Below, piece after piece: positions 18,092 to 28,656 of a stretch of 64,000 nucleotides of DNA. The stretch covers positions 186,001 to 250,000 of the forward strand of contig OZ251545.1 of assembly GCA_965243335.1 (NCBI GenBank), read 5' to 3'. A program made the position numbers and the translations under genes. Positions within the stretch are counted from its first letter, which is position 1. Every line of letters starts with the position of its first letter. The notes beneath the pieces were generated by a model. The model made no database searches, was not told the origin of the DNA, and worked only from the letters and a program-made list of their open reading frames with translations. This DNA is from JAJDXW01 sp965243335 (lineage in GTDB: Bacteria > Pseudomonadota > Gammaproteobacteria > HK1).

Positions 18092-19030
18092 TCACCCTCG
18101 AACCGCGACGATGAAGAGGCGGCGGAACGGATAGAGGGTGACGCCGTCCGGGCGCCGCGGGTAGGCGTCGCGGAGGGCCGCCCGGTAGCGGTCGAGGAAC
18201 CGCTCGCGCTCCTCGCCCGCGAGCCCGTTCAGGATCGGGCGGAGCCCGGTTCCGCTCACCCACTCGAGCACCGGGTCCTCGCCTTCGAGCGCCTGGAGGT
18301 ACTCGGTGGTCCAGACGTCGATCCGGGCCGCGTCGGCGGCGAGGAGGCCGAAGTACTCGGCCGGGCCGAGCACCCACCGGCGCGCGATCTCGCGGCGCAG
18401 GGCTTCGGTTCCGAGCGGCGCGCCGCCGGGGCCTCCCCCGGCGAGGACTTCGTGCATCAGGCGGTGGGAGCGCGCCTCGCGGCTGAGCGGCATCTGCGCC
18501 GCGATCACCCCGCCCGGGGCGAGCGAGCGGAGGAGCCGGGGGAAGAGCGCCGCGTGCCCGTCCACCCACTGCAAAGAGGCGTTCGCGTAGAGGAGCCCGG
18601 GCGGCGAGGCGGGCGACCAGGCCGCGACGTCGGCCTCGACCCACTCGATCCCGGCCGCTTCGCCCTTCCCTCTCCCCTCACCCGTTGCGCCTTCCTCGTC
18701 CCCGGCGCGCGCCCGCGCGAGCATGTCGGGGGAGTTGTCGACGCCCTGCACCGCCGCGCCCGGCCAGCGCTCCGCGATGAGGCGGGTGATCTCGCCCGAG
18801 CCGCACCCGAGGTCGACGGCGAGTCGGGGCTCGATGGGGGGAACCCGGGCGAGCAGCTCCAGCGCCGGCCGCCGCCGGTGGTCGGAGAACCTGTGGTACT
18901 GGCCGGGGTCCCACCGCCCGCCCGCGCCGGCGGCTGCGGCCCCGCCAGCGGCCGCGGTGGCGCCGCTCGCGGCGGGGGAAGCGGAGGGGCCCGCGGGCGG
19001 CGGGCGCCGGCGGTCGGGGTCGCCGTTCAC
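18092..19030 (-). CDS. tam: Trans-aconitate 2-methyltransferase
   Basis: Tam methylates trans-aconitate, a damaging isomer of the citrate-cycle intermediate, using AdoMet. From residue 40 onward the protein follows the family pattern: WDPGQYHRFSDHRRRPALEL, then motif I VDLGCGSGE (72-80), VQGVDNSPDML and WVEADV. The start is a GTG at 19030; it adds a low-complexity Ala/Gly/Pro-rich leader of about 38 residues that E. coli Tam lacks, and no later Met or Val start precedes the WDP motif, so the leader appears real. A 165-base gap without a gene separates it from coaX. Confidence 0.88.
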   Translation of the reverse strand: MNGDPDRRRPPPAGPSASPAASGATAAAGGAAAAGAGGRWDPGQYHRFSDHRRRPALELLARVPPIEPRLAVDLGCGSGEITRLIAERWPGAAVQGVDNSPDMLARARAGDEEGATGEGRGKGEAAGIEWVEADVAAWSPASPPGLLYANASLQWVDGHAALFPRLLRSLAPGGVIAAQMPLSREARSHRLMHEVLAGGGPGGAPLGTEALRREIARRWVLGPAEYFGLLAADAARIDVWTTEYLQALEGEDPVLEWVSGTGLRPILNGLAGEERERFLDRYRAALRDAYPRRPDGVTLYPFRRLFIVAVRG

Positions 19031-19219
19031 CTCGTCACCGTTTCCTTCGAGGGGGTCGCTTCACCCGGCAGTGGGGACACGCGGCCGACGCGCCCCGGTC
19101 CTCCCGGAAGACCGACCCTCGTATCCATCGTTCCAACCCCATCGTTCCGACCCGCATGGCGCGCAAGGATCGCACGGGTGTCGCGCAGGTCGTGACGCGA
19201 AGCGCGCTCGCGCGCCGGC

Positions 19220-19699
19220 TCAGCCGGCGGCGGCGAGCGAGTCGAGCGCCTCGAGCACCTTCGCGGGATGGTCCGCGGCCTTCGCCACGCGCCGCCAGCG
19301 CTTCGCGACGATCCCGTCCGGGGCGACGATGACGGTCGATCGGATCACCCCCACCGTCTTCTTCCCGTACATCGTCTTCTCGCCCCACGCGCCGTACCGC
19401 GCCATGACCTCGCGGTCCGGGTCGCAGAGCAGGGTGAAGGGCAGCGCGTACTTGTCGCCGAACTTCCGGTGGGCCGCCCCGTCGTCCGGCGAGACCCCGA
19501 TCACCTCCGCCCCGCGGGCGCGGATCGAGTCGTGGAGGTCCCGGAAGCCGCACGCCTCCTTGGTGCAGCCCGGGGTGTCGTCGCGCGGGTAGAAGTACAC
19601 CACCACGTACCGCCCGCGGTAGTCGCCGAGCGACACCCGCTTCCCGTCCGCGTCCTCCAGGGTGAACGCGGGCGCCGCCTTGCCTTCTTCGATCGCCAT
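19220..19699 (-). CDS. bcp: Peroxiredoxin, Bcp/PrxQ type
   Basis: A thioredoxin-dependent peroxidase of 159 residues that reduces hydrogen and organic peroxides. The peroxidatic Cys45 is in TPGCT and the resolving Cys50 is in KEACGF, the C-x4-C spacing of PrxQ/Bcp. The GVSPDD and PFTLLCDPD segments are also characteristic. The stop-proximal end is unremarkable. It is the last gene of a tight minus-strand row panE, unknown, unknown, bcp, with gaps of 12-14 bases between genes. Confidence 0.95.
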   Translation of the reverse strand: MAIEEGKAAPAFTLEDADGKRVSLGDYRGRYVVVYFYPRDDTPGCTKEACGFRDLHDSIRARGAEVIGVSPDDGAAHRKFGDKYALPFTLLCDPDREVMARYGAWGEKTMYGKKTVGVIRSTVIVAPDGIVAKRWRRVAKAADHPAKVLEALDSLAAAG

Positions 19700-19713
19700 C
19701 TCCCTCCTCCTGT

Positions 19714-20316
19714 CTATTGGGTCCGGTTCGTAACGGATTCTCTTTCGTCCGGCGAGAAATCGTTACCGCTGCCTGCCGCCCAAAGCTCCGGTCTCGTCAT
19801 CAATTCATACTCCGGGGGAGGTTCTCCGCCAAAAACGTCGTCGCGAATCGGTCGAGAGAATGCGATCAGATCATCGTTTCCCGTGGATGTCACCATCCTC
19901 CACGCGTCGAGCAGATCCCTCAATTCCTCCTCCCTGCTCTGAAAATTGTTGCCGCTTCCCGAATACAGAATTGCCCGGCCACGGTATTCATCCTTTCCGG
20001 AAGAGGAAGGCGTAACCCTCGCGGTTCGGACAGCGTTGTCCACAATCTCGGGCAATATCATTTCCAGTATTCCATCGTCCTGAAGGGAAGATGCGGGATA
20101 ACCATAGAGAGGGACAGGTCTGTATCTGGAATCACGGTTGATCAGAGAAATCCCCACCCAGAGGAATTTGTCGGCAATCGTCGCCCTGGTGACAGGGGAT
20201 TCTTTTTCCCCGAGCGTAAAACCCGGAGTTTGGGACTGGGCGGAGGACGGCACAACGCACGCCAACACCATGAGCGCGCCCAGAACAGATGCCCCGATTG
20301 TTCTTCTTCCGTTCAT
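19714..20316 (-). CDS. Unknown exported protein, lower-GC gene
   Basis: A 200-residue protein I do not recognise. It starts at the ATG 20316 behind AGGAG, with a clear signal peptide (IGASVLGALMVLACVVPSSAQS, cleavage after about residue 27). The mature part is soluble-looking and rich in Arg, Asp, Ser and Tyr, with no cysteine. Base composition differs from the surroundings: two 60-base lines within it (19801 and 19981) have 33 and 34 G+C, against 44 in a line of bcp. It is 14 bases downstream of a small membrane-protein gene of the same composition, so the two likely arrived together. A role with the membrane partner is inference. Confidence 0.7.
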   Translation of the reverse strand: MNGRRTIGASVLGALMVLACVVPSSAQSQTPGFTLGEKESPVTRATIADKFLWVGISLINRDSRYRPVPLYGYPASSLQDDGILEMILPEIVDNAVRTARVTPSSSGKDEYRGRAILYSGSGNNFQSREEELRDLLDAWRMVTSTGNDDLIAFSRPIRDDVFGGEPPPEYELMTRPELWAAGSGNDFSPDERESVTNRTQ

Positions 20317-20330
20317 TTGATGAACTCCTG

Positions 20331-20720
20331 TCACCATGGGAATGCGAAGCTCAATATCACGACGGTCGCCGTAGGAAAAATCAGACCTCGCAAGAAGAAG
20401 TCCAGCGGCCGTCCTCGATCGAAACTCCATGCGATCAAGGCAGTGAACATCAAGTTCAACACCAGCAAGGTGCTGAAGAATGCGACTATAAGTGTTGCTC
20501 CGAGGATGTCAAAGCTCCGGGAAAAATCGGCGTCCCTGAAGATATATATCGATGCCCCGATATCCCACAGTAACGTCCCGAAGAACGTCGGGACATATTT
20601 TGTTCCCACGTCAGGATTTTTGTATGCTTCGGAAAGAGGAGGGATAAACCTGTCCCCCAGTTGAACAACGATCCTCGCCAGTTCGTCCCTGACAACGGAT
20701 TTGGCACCGGGGTCACTCAT
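20331..20720 (-). CDS. Unknown small membrane protein, lower-GC gene
   Basis: A 129-residue protein of unknown function. After a charged N-terminus of about 45 residues there are three hydrophobic stretches: FFGTLLWDIGASIYIF (about 46-61), TLIVAFFSTLLVLNLMFTALI (about 76-96) and LIFPTATVVILSFAF near the C-terminus. The G+C content of a sampled line (20461) is 32 of 60, far below the neighbours. The ATG at 20720 lies 12 bases after the panE stop and the gene ends 14 bases before the exported-protein gene, so it is embedded in the panE-bcp row. This looks like an inserted two-gene cassette whose membrane and periplasmic products may interact. Confidence 0.65.
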   Translation of the reverse strand: MSDPGAKSVVRDELARIVVQLGDRFIPPLSEAYKNPDVGTKYVPTFFGTLLWDIGASIYIFRDADFSRSFDILGATLIVAFFSTLLVLNLMFTALIAWSFDRGRPLDFFLRGLIFPTATVVILSFAFPW

Positions 20721-20732
20721 GGCGGGCTGGAC

Positions 20733-21800
20733 TCAGATACCGCGCACGAGGTCCGGGTGCGGCTCGGCCTCGCGTCGCTCGATCCGCTTGACGACCTCCG
20801 TGATCGCCGCGTTCGCGGGCGCATCCATCCCGATCCCGGCCCCCTGCCGCGCCACGAAGCCGTTCAGCCAGTCGATCTCGGTGCGCCGCCCCTTCACCAC
20901 GTCCTGCCCCATCGAGGGCCGGTGGCCCGCGCCGCCGCCCTTCGCGTTGCGGGCGCGTTCGAGCAGCTCGGATTCGAGGCCGTCGAGCGCTTCGTTGCCG
21001 CCCTCGGCCGCCGCTACCAGCCGGTCGGGGTCGAAGCCGTAGACGACCTCCAGGTCGTAGCCGAGGGCGCGCCCGACCGCCGCGCTCTCCGCCGCGAGCC
21101 GGATCGCGAGCCGACGGCAGTCGTCGCGCAGGTCGCCCTCCCGGCTCGTGAGCCCGGTCGCCGCGGAGACCGCGTTCCTCATGCAGTTCGCGGTGAGCTT
21201 GGACCAGCGCTCGCCCCAGAGGTTGGCGGTGACCTTGGCGCTGTCGGCCGCCCGGAGCATGTCCGCCACCTCCGCGACGCGCGCGGTCGGCCGTCCGTGC
21301 GGCTCGCCGACCCGGAACACGGTGTGCCGCTCGCCCCCGAGCGGAACCGCGCGCCGCACGTGGCCGGGCTTGAAGAGCTCCACCGAGATGACGCTCGCGA
21401 TGCATCCCACCGTGCGGCCCCAGCCGACGATGCCGGCGATGGTCTCCTCGTTGATGCAGTTCTGGAGCGAGACCACGAACCCGTCCGGCGCGAGGAAGGG
21501 CGCGATCATCGTCGTCGACCACGCGGTGTCGTAGGACTTGACGCACACGAACACGACGTCGAACGGCGCCTCGCGGGCGAGGCTCTCGAGCTCCGAGAGG
21601 TGGAGCGCCCGCACCGGAACCGTGCACCGCTCCGCCTCGGTGACCCCGAATATCTCGATCCCGTGCGCCTTCATGTACTCGACGTGCTCGGGCCAGGGGT
21701 CGAGGAAGGTCACGTCCTGCCCGGTGCGCGCGAGATGCCCGCCCGTATAGGCGCCGACCGCCCCCGCCCCCACTACCGCGATCTTCTTCTTCCGGCTCAT
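20733..21800 (-). CDS. panE: 2-dehydropantoate 2-reductase (ketopantoate reductase)
   Basis: PanE/ApbA reduces ketopantoate to pantoate with NADPH in pantothenate synthesis. The 355-residue protein has the N-terminal nucleotide motif VVGAGAVGAYTGG, the CVKSYDT segment, and the catalytic Lys in WSKLTANCMRNA; the C-terminal half holds the GFVARQGAGIGMDAP-type motif. The start is taken at ATG 21800 next to GAGAGGAG (very short spacing); an in-frame ATG at 21818 is the alternative. Family members also act on other 2-oxo acids. It heads the row panE, two low-GC unknown genes, bcp. Confidence 0.88.
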   Translation of the reverse strand: MSRKKKIAVVGAGAVGAYTGGHLARTGQDVTFLDPWPEHVEYMKAHGIEIFGVTEAERCTVPVRALHLSELESLAREAPFDVVFVCVKSYDTAWSTTMIAPFLAPDGFVVSLQNCINEETIAGIVGWGRTVGCIASVISVELFKPGHVRRAVPLGGERHTVFRVGEPHGRPTARVAEVADMLRAADSAKVTANLWGERWSKLTANCMRNAVSAATGLTSREGDLRDDCRRLAIRLAAESAAVGRALGYDLEVVYGFDPDRLVAAAEGGNEALDGLESELLERARNAKGGGAGHRPSMGQDVVKGRRTEIDWLNGFVARQGAGIGMDAPANAAITEVVKRIERREAEPHPDLVRGI

Positions 21801-22028
21801 GCTCCTCTCGATCCTCATCAGCGAACGAACGCCGACGTGTCGGTCGCGATCCGACGCCGTTTCGGCCAGGCCGCCCTGGTCTTTTCCCGGACGGATTCGT
21901 TCTTCTTCCGACGCGCGATGAGATGGACGCTCATCCGGGCCTCCTCCTCCCGAGCGGCCTCTCCGCTCGGCGGAAGATCGGCCAAGATTGCGCACGCTGC
22001 CGGCCGGTCCACGCCCTCGGCCTTCCGG

Positions 22029-25000
22029 TCAGGCGCCGCCGGCCGCCGCCGCACGCGCCGCGGCGGCCTCGGGCGGCGCGTCGGCCTCCGCCCGGAGCGC
22101 CTTCGCGAGCCGTTCCGCCCGCCGCTCCGCCGCCTCCACGCTCCGGGCCTTCACGTGCCCGAAGCCCTTGATGCCCTCCGGTACGGAGGCGAGCGCCACC
22201 GCCGTCTCGTGGTTCGCGGGGGTGAGCCGGTCCAGGATATCCCCCACCGTCTCGCGGTAGTCCTCGATGAGGCGGCGCTCCATCCGCCGCTCCCCGGTCC
22301 GCCCGAAGAGGTCCCACGTCGTCCCGCGCAGCCGCCGCATCCGCGCGAGCACCCGGAAGGTGCCGAACATCCACGGCCCGAACTCGCGCTTGCGAAGCTC
22401 GCCGGTCTCCGGGTCGCGGCGCGCGAGGAGGGGCGGCGCGAGGTGGAAGCGGAGCCGGTAGCCGCCCTCGAACTGGCGGCGGAGCCCCGCCTCGAACTCG
22501 CCGCTGGTGTAGAGCCGGGCCACCTCGTACTCGTCCTTGTACGACATGAGCCGGAAGAGGTTGCGCGCGACCGCCTCGGCCAGCCCGCTCCGGCCCGGCG
22601 CGCGCTCGCGCTCCGCCGCCTCCACCCGTTCGACGAGCCGCCGGTAGCGCTCGGCCCACGCCTCGTTCTGGTAGTCCCGGAGGAAGGCCGCCCGGTGCTC
22701 TACGAGCGCGTCGAGGGTCTCGGGCGCGTCGTCCCCTCCCTCCGCCGCCCCCTCGACCGCCTCGGGGGCCAGGAACGGGCGGGCGATCTTCCACACCCGC
22801 GCCGGGTCGTGGGCCGCGAGCCGGCCCCACCCGAACGCCTGCCGGTTCGCCTCCACGGCCACCGCGTTCAGGCGGACAGCCTCTTCGATCGACCCCGCCG
22901 CGAGTGGCACCAGCCCCTTCTGCCAGGCGTAGCCGACCATGAAGAGGTTGGTGGCGATCGAGTCGCCGAGGAGGGCGGTCGCGAGGGTCGTCGCCTCCAC
23001 GAAGTCCACCCTCTCCCGGCCCGCGACGTCCTGGATCCGGCGGGCCATGAGGCGCGAGCCGAGGTCGATGGTGTTGTCGATGACGAAGGCCGCGGGCGGG
23101 GTCACGTCCCCGTTGACGACCGCCCGCGACGCGCCCTGGTCGATGGTCGCGAGGCTCTCCGGGGCGGCCGCGGTCACCATGTCGCAGCCGAGGAGGAGCC
23201 GCACCGCGCCGGCCCCGATCCGGGTCGCGTGCAGGTCCTCGGCCCGCTCCGCGATGCGCACGTGGCTCGCGACCGCGCCGTTCTTCTGGGCGAGGCCGGT
23301 CGAGTCGAGCACGGTGACCCCCTTGCCCTCAACGTGGGCGGCCATCCCGAGCAGCGCGCCGATGGTGATGACCCCGGTGCCCCCGATGCCGGTGACGAGG
23401 ATCCCGTAGGGCTCGACGCAGCCGGGGACCTTCGGTTCCGGCAGGTCCGCGAACGGGTCGGGGCCGCCATCCGCGCCGCCCGTCCCCGCGCCGCCGCCCG
23501 CGGCGCCCGCTCCCGCCGCCTTCCGGACCCGCCCCCCGTGCACCGTCACGAAGCTCGGGCAGAACCCCTTGACGCAGGAGAAGTCCTTGTTGCAGTTGGA
23601 CTGGTCGATGCGGCGCTTGCGCCCGAGCCGGGTCTCGAGGGGCTGCACCGAGACGCAGTTCGACGCGACCGAGCAGTCGCCGCAGCCCTCGCATACGAGG
23701 TGGTTGATGAACGCGCGCTTCGGCGGGTCGGCCATGAGGCCGCGCTTCCGGCGCCGGCGCTTCTCCGCCGCGCAGGTCTGGTCGTAGACGAGCACGGTCA
23801 CCCCCGGGGTGTCCCGGAGCGCGCGCTGCACCCGGTCGAGGTCGTCCCGGTGGTGGGCGGGGACCCCGCGGGGGAGGTAGCCGGCCGGGTACTTCTCCGG
23901 CTCGTCGCTCACCACCACGACCTTCTCCACCCCCTCCGCGACCATCTGGCGGGCGATCGAGTCCACCCGCACTTCCCCCCCGAGCGGCTGGCCGCCGGTC
24001 ATCGCCACCGCGTCGTTGTAGAGGATCTTGTAGGTGACGTTGACCCCGGCCGCGACCGCCGCCCGCACCGCGAGGATCCCGCTGTGGTCGTAGGTGCCGT
24101 CGCCGAGGTTCGCGAAGAGGTGGCTCTCGGTCGTGAACGGGGCGTGGCCGATCCAGTTCACCCCTTCGCCGCCCATGTGGGTCGCGTACGCGGTGCGGCG
24201 CTCCGGGTGGAACATGGCCATCCCGTGGCAGCCGATGCCGGCCATCGCCCGCGAGCCGTCGGGGATGCGGGTCGAGGTGTTGTGGGGGCAGCCCGAGCAG
24301 AAGTAGGGCGAGCGCGAGAGGATCGCCGCCGCCTTCCCGGCCTGGTCCGCGATCTGGTCGATGCGGGCGAGGCGCTGCACGAGCCGCCGGTCGAGCTCCG
24401 CGCTCTCCGCGCCGGGCGCGCCGGGGCGCCGGAGCCGCGCCGCGAGCGCGCGGGCGACGATCGCCGCGGACAACTCCCCCCGCTCGGGGAGGAGGACCCG
24501 CCCCGCCTCGTCGCGCTTGCCGACGATGCGCGCCGGCGCGTCCTCCCGGTTGTAGAAGAGGCGGGTGAGCTGGTCCTCGATGAACCCCCGCTTCTCCTCC
24601 ACCACGATGATCTCGTCGAGCCCCGCCGCGAACCGGATGACCCCTTCGGGCTCGATCGGCCAGGTGAGGGCGAGCTTGTAGACCGAGAGCCCGATCCCCG
24701 CCGCCGCCTCCTCGTCGAGCCCGAGGTCGTCGAGGGCCTGGCGGAGGTCGAGGTACGCCTTGCCGGCGGTGACGATCCCGATCCGGGGCCGGGGCGCGGC
24801 GATGACCACCCGGTCCACCGGGTTGGCGCGGGCGAAGGCGAGGAGGGCGGGGAGCTTCTGCTCGAGGAGGCGCTCCTCGTAGGGGATCGGGCGGTACTCG
24901 ACGTCGATGTTGAGCCCGCCCTCGGGAAGCTCGAAGCCGCCCGGCTCGGTGAACCGGAGCCGGTGCGGGTCGACGAGGACGGAGGCCGAGCTCTCGACCG

Positions 25001-25613
25001 TGTCCGAGACCGCCTTGAACCCGATCCAGCAGCCGGAGTAGCGGCTCGCCGCGAAGCCGAAGAGGCCGAGGTCGAGGTACTCCTGGACGGACGAGGGGTT
25101 CAACACCGGCATGAGGGCGGCGACGAACGCCTGCTCGGACTGGTGGGGCATGGACGAGGACTTGGCCCCGTGGTCGTCCCCCGCGATGCAGAGCACCCCG
25201 CCGTTCCTTCCCGAGCCGGCGAAGTTGCCGTGCTTGAGCACGTCGCCGCTCCGGTCGACCCCCGGCCCCTTCCCGTACCAGATCGCGAACACCCCGTCGT
25301 ACTTCGCGCCGGGAAATATCTCGGTGTGCTGCGAGCCCCAGACCGCGGTGGCCGCGAGGTCCTCGTTGAGGCCCGGGTGGAAGCGGACGTGGTGCTTCTC
25401 CAGGAGGGGCTTCGCCTGGACGAGGGCGTTGTCGAAGCCGCCGAGGGGCGAGCCTCGGTAGCCCGAGATGTAGCCGGCGGTGTCGAGGCCGGCCGCAGCG
25501 TCGCGCCGGCGCTGCATCATCGGGAGCCGGACGAGGGCCTGGACCCCGGTGATGTACACGCGCCCGGAGTCGAGGGTGTACTTGTCTTCGAGGGATACGT
25601 CCGAATGCTTCAT
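22029..25613 (-). CDS. Indolepyruvate ferredoxin oxidoreductase, fused subunits
   Basis: A 1194-residue TPP- and Fe-S-dependent 2-oxoacid:ferredoxin oxidoreductase of the bacterial fused (IorA plus IorB) type. It oxidatively decarboxylates aryl pyruvates or other branched 2-oxo acids to acyl-CoA. The N-terminal TPP/pyrimidine domain begins GYRGSPLGGFDNALV. The segment CSGCPHNTS and the TPP site around GDGTYDHSG lie in the middle. Ferredoxin-like cysteines follow in CEGCGDCSVASNC and CNKDFSCVKGFCPSF. The gamma domain (GIGGTGVITIGALLG) comes next and a C-terminal domain ends in an Ala-rich tail. The length is normal for the family. It is monocistronic, with 228 bases before panE and a repeat element upstream. 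Confidence 0.93.
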   Translation of the reverse strand: MKHSDVSLEDKYTLDSGRVYITGVQALVRLPMMQRRRDAAAGLDTAGYISGYRGSPLGGFDNALVQAKPLLEKHHVRFHPGLNEDLAATAVWGSQHTEIFPGAKYDGVFAIWYGKGPGVDRSGDVLKHGNFAGSGRNGGVLCIAGDDHGAKSSSMPHQSEQAFVAALMPVLNPSSVQEYLDLGLFGFAASRYSGCWIGFKAVSDTVESSASVLVDPHRLRFTEPGGFELPEGGLNIDVEYRPIPYEERLLEQKLPALLAFARANPVDRVVIAAPRPRIGIVTAGKAYLDLRQALDDLGLDEEAAAGIGLSVYKLALTWPIEPEGVIRFAAGLDEIIVVEEKRGFIEDQLTRLFYNREDAPARIVGKRDEAGRVLLPERGELSAAIVARALAARLRRPGAPGAESAELDRRLVQRLARIDQIADQAGKAAAILSRSPYFCSGCPHNTSTRIPDGSRAMAGIGCHGMAMFHPERRTAYATHMGGEGVNWIGHAPFTTESHLFANLGDGTYDHSGILAVRAAVAAGVNVTYKILYNDAVAMTGGQPLGGEVRVDSIARQMVAEGVEKVVVVSDEPEKYPAGYLPRGVPAHHRDDLDRVQRALRDTPGVTVLVYDQTCAAEKRRRRKRGLMADPPKRAFINHLVCEGCGDCSVASNCVSVQPLETRLGRKRRIDQSNCNKDFSCVKGFCPSFVTVHGGRVRKAAGAGAAGGGAGTGGADGGPDPFADLPEPKVPGCVEPYGILVTGIGGTGVITIGALLGMAAHVEGKGVTVLDSTGLAQKNGAVASHVRIAERAEDLHATRIGAGAVRLLLGCDMVTAAAPESLATIDQGASRAVVNGDVTPPAAFVIDNTIDLGSRLMARRIQDVAGRERVDFVEATTLATALLGDSIATNLFMVGYAWQKGLVPLAAGSIEEAVRLNAVAVEANRQAFGWGRLAAHDPARVWKIARPFLAPEAVEGAAEGGDDAPETLDALVEHRAAFLRDYQNEAWAERYRRLVERVEAAERERAPGRSGLAEAVARNLFRLMSYKDEYEVARLYTSGEFEAGLRRQFEGGYRLRFHLAPPLLARRDPETGELRKREFGPWMFGTFRVLARMRRLRGTTWDLFGRTGERRMERRLIEDYRETVGDILDRLTPANHETAVALASVPEGIKGFGHVKARSVEAAERRAERLAKALRAEADAPPEAAAARAAAAGGA

Positions 25614-25714
25614 GCGGGCATCCTTCCCGGAGGGCCGGGAGCGGAGGGGTTGCCGCCGATTATATCGCCCCCGTCCTCTCGTCCCGGGGCTTCGCCCTCG
25701 GGCGAGGCATTCGC

Positions 25715-25957
25715 GCTGCCAGGGTTTTCGCCAATGGCGAACGCCCCTGGGTACGCCGGCGTCCCGCCGGCATGTTCGTTCTCGCGACGCTTCGCCCTTC
25801 CTGGGCCGGCGAGACGCCGGCGTACCCAGGGAGGGTGTGCCCGGGTACGACCCGCCGTGGGGTGAAATCCGCCCAAAGCCCTCTCAAGCCGATCCCAGAC
25901 CCTGGAACAACGCCATATCCGTGGGGTAGAAAATATCTCGGCTTCCGCTCTCTACAT
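25715..25957. repeat. Composite repeat N-R4-M2
   Basis: This element occupies most of the 435-base gap between the indolepyruvate oxidoreductase and asd. A degenerate module N (about 25715-25735, GCCAGGGTTTTCGCCA) is followed by the palindrome R4 (25746-25830, arms CCTGGGTACGCCGGCG and CGCCGGCGTACCCAGG). About 90 bases further is M2 (25920-25957), which matches M1 at 379-416 at 34 of 38 positions. The order and spacing are the same as at 160-416 and 37868-38113. The remaining bases to 26048 hold nothing identifiable; the promoter of the oxidoreductase gene should lie here. Confidence 0.75.
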
Positions 25958-26048
25958 TCTGTATATCAATAAGTTACGAACAACGCACGGGCCTCTCGGG
26001 CGGCCCGCCCCTCCCTGCCCGTCGTGGCCCGGCCGGACCGGGGCGTGT

Positions 26049-27212
26049 TCAGGCGGCTTCGGCGCGGGTCGGGCGGGCAGGTCGTCCGGCCTCGCCGAGA
26101 TGGCTCCGCAGGATCCCGAGCATCCGGCGAAGGGGCTCGGCCGCGCCCCAGAGGAGCTGGTCGCCGACCGTGAACGCGGTCAGGTACTCGCCGCCCATCC
26201 GGAGCTTGCGGAGCCGCCCAACCACGATTTCGAGGCGGCCCCCCACCGCGGCCGGGGTCAGCTCGGCCAAGGTCGCCTCCGGGGTGTTCCCGACCACCCG
26301 CACCCAGTCGTGCGCCCCGCCGATGAGGGCCTCGATCTCGTCGAGTGGCCGATCCTCGCGGAGCTTGACGGTGCACGCCTGTGCGTGGCACCGCATGGAG
26401 CCGACCCGGACGCACACCCCGTCGATGGGAACCGGCGGGTCGCTCCCGAGGATCTTGTTGCCTTCCTCGAACGCCTTCCCCTCCTCGCGGCTCCGGCCGT
26501 CGCCGACCGGCCGGTCGATCCACGGGAGGAGGCTCGCGGCGAGCGGGGCGCCGAACCGGCTCCGCGGGAAGCCGTCGTCCGCGAGGGCTTCGCGCACGCT
26601 CCGGTCGACCGCGAGGGCGGACGAAGCGGGGTCCGCGAGGGGGGCGCGCACCGCCTCGCCGACCGCCGCCATCTGCGCCGCGAGCTCGCGCATGTGCGCG
26701 GCCCCCGCCCCGGACGCGGCCTGGTAGGACATGGTGGTCATCCACTCCACGAGGCCGGCCCGGAAGAGGCCCGCGAGCGCCATCAGCAGGAGGCTGACGG
26801 TGCAGTTCGCGCCGCAGAAGTCGCGCCGTCCGCGGGCGAGGCCCTCGGCGATCACGTCCGCGTTCACCGGATCGAGGACGAGCACCGTCCCCGGCTCCAT
26901 GCGAAGGGCCGAGGCGGCGTCGATCCAGTAGCCGTTCCAGCCCGCGGCGCGGAGGCGCGGGTGGACCTCGCGGGTGTAGTCGCCTCCCTGGCAGGTGACG
27001 ATCGCGTCGTGCCGGGCGAGCGCGCCCACGTCGTGCGCGTCGCCGAGCCGCCCGGCATCGAAGCCGAGGGCGGCGGACGGTCCCGGCCCGCCCGGCGCGG
27101 AGGTCGAGTAGAACGCGGGGGCGACCCCGGCGAAGTCGCCTTCTTCCCGCATCCGCTCGAGCAGCACCGATCCGACCAGCCCCCGCCAGCCGACGAACCC
27201 GACGTCCACCAT
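26049..27212 (-). CDS. asd: Aspartate-semialdehyde dehydrogenase
   Basis: Asd reduces beta-aspartyl phosphate to aspartate semialdehyde for lysine, methionine, threonine and diaminopimelate synthesis. The 387-residue protein is of the E. coli type: GFVGWRGLVGSVLLERM at the N-terminus, TCQGGDYT, the catalytic Cys137 in GANCTVSLLLMA, EEGKAFEEGNKIL and the C-terminal LLWGAAEPLRRML. The last 15 residues are an Arg/Ala-rich extension. ATG at 27212. It stands 115 bases downstream of the thiolase gene on the same strand. This subtype is common in gammaproteobacteria, which supports the suggested affiliation. Confidence 0.96.
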   Translation of the reverse strand: MVDVGFVGWRGLVGSVLLERMREEGDFAGVAPAFYSTSAPGGPGPSAALGFDAGRLGDAHDVGALARHDAIVTCQGGDYTREVHPRLRAAGWNGYWIDAASALRMEPGTVLVLDPVNADVIAEGLARGRRDFCGANCTVSLLLMALAGLFRAGLVEWMTTMSYQAASGAGAAHMRELAAQMAAVGEAVRAPLADPASSALAVDRSVREALADDGFPRSRFGAPLAASLLPWIDRPVGDGRSREEGKAFEEGNKILGSDPPVPIDGVCVRVGSMRCHAQACTVKLREDRPLDEIEALIGGAHDWVRVVGNTPEATLAELTPAAVGGRLEIVVGRLRKLRMGGEYLTAFTVGDQLLWGAAEPLRRMLGILRSHLGEAGRPARPTRAEAA

Positions 27213-27327
27213 GTCCGCCGCTCCCGATCCCGCCCCGGCGCCGTCCCGGCTACGTTTCCGCTCCGGCGCCGGTTCTTCCTGCGCCGGTTCCCGTCCCCGG
27301 CTCCGTGTCCGGCCGGCCGCCGGCCGG

Positions 27328-28512
<1,185 letters not shown>

Positions 28513-28656
28513 GGATCGTGTTCCTCGGGTTGTGTGCAGGGGGCGCCCGCGCGCCGGGCCTGCGGCGGCGGGCGCGGGGATTCGTGCCGACGATCCTAAA
28601 CCGCGCGCCGGGGTCATGGCCACCGCTCCGCTCTGCCCCCGGGAATGCGGGCGGCG

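Noticed and set aside
20661..25865. Very long plus-strand open frame (1734 codons) opposite panE and the indolepyruvate oxidoreductase
   Set aside because: Antisense shadow in 70 % GC DNA: Arg/Pro/Val/Glu-rich low-information translation, no ribosome site, and well-recognised genes on the other strand.
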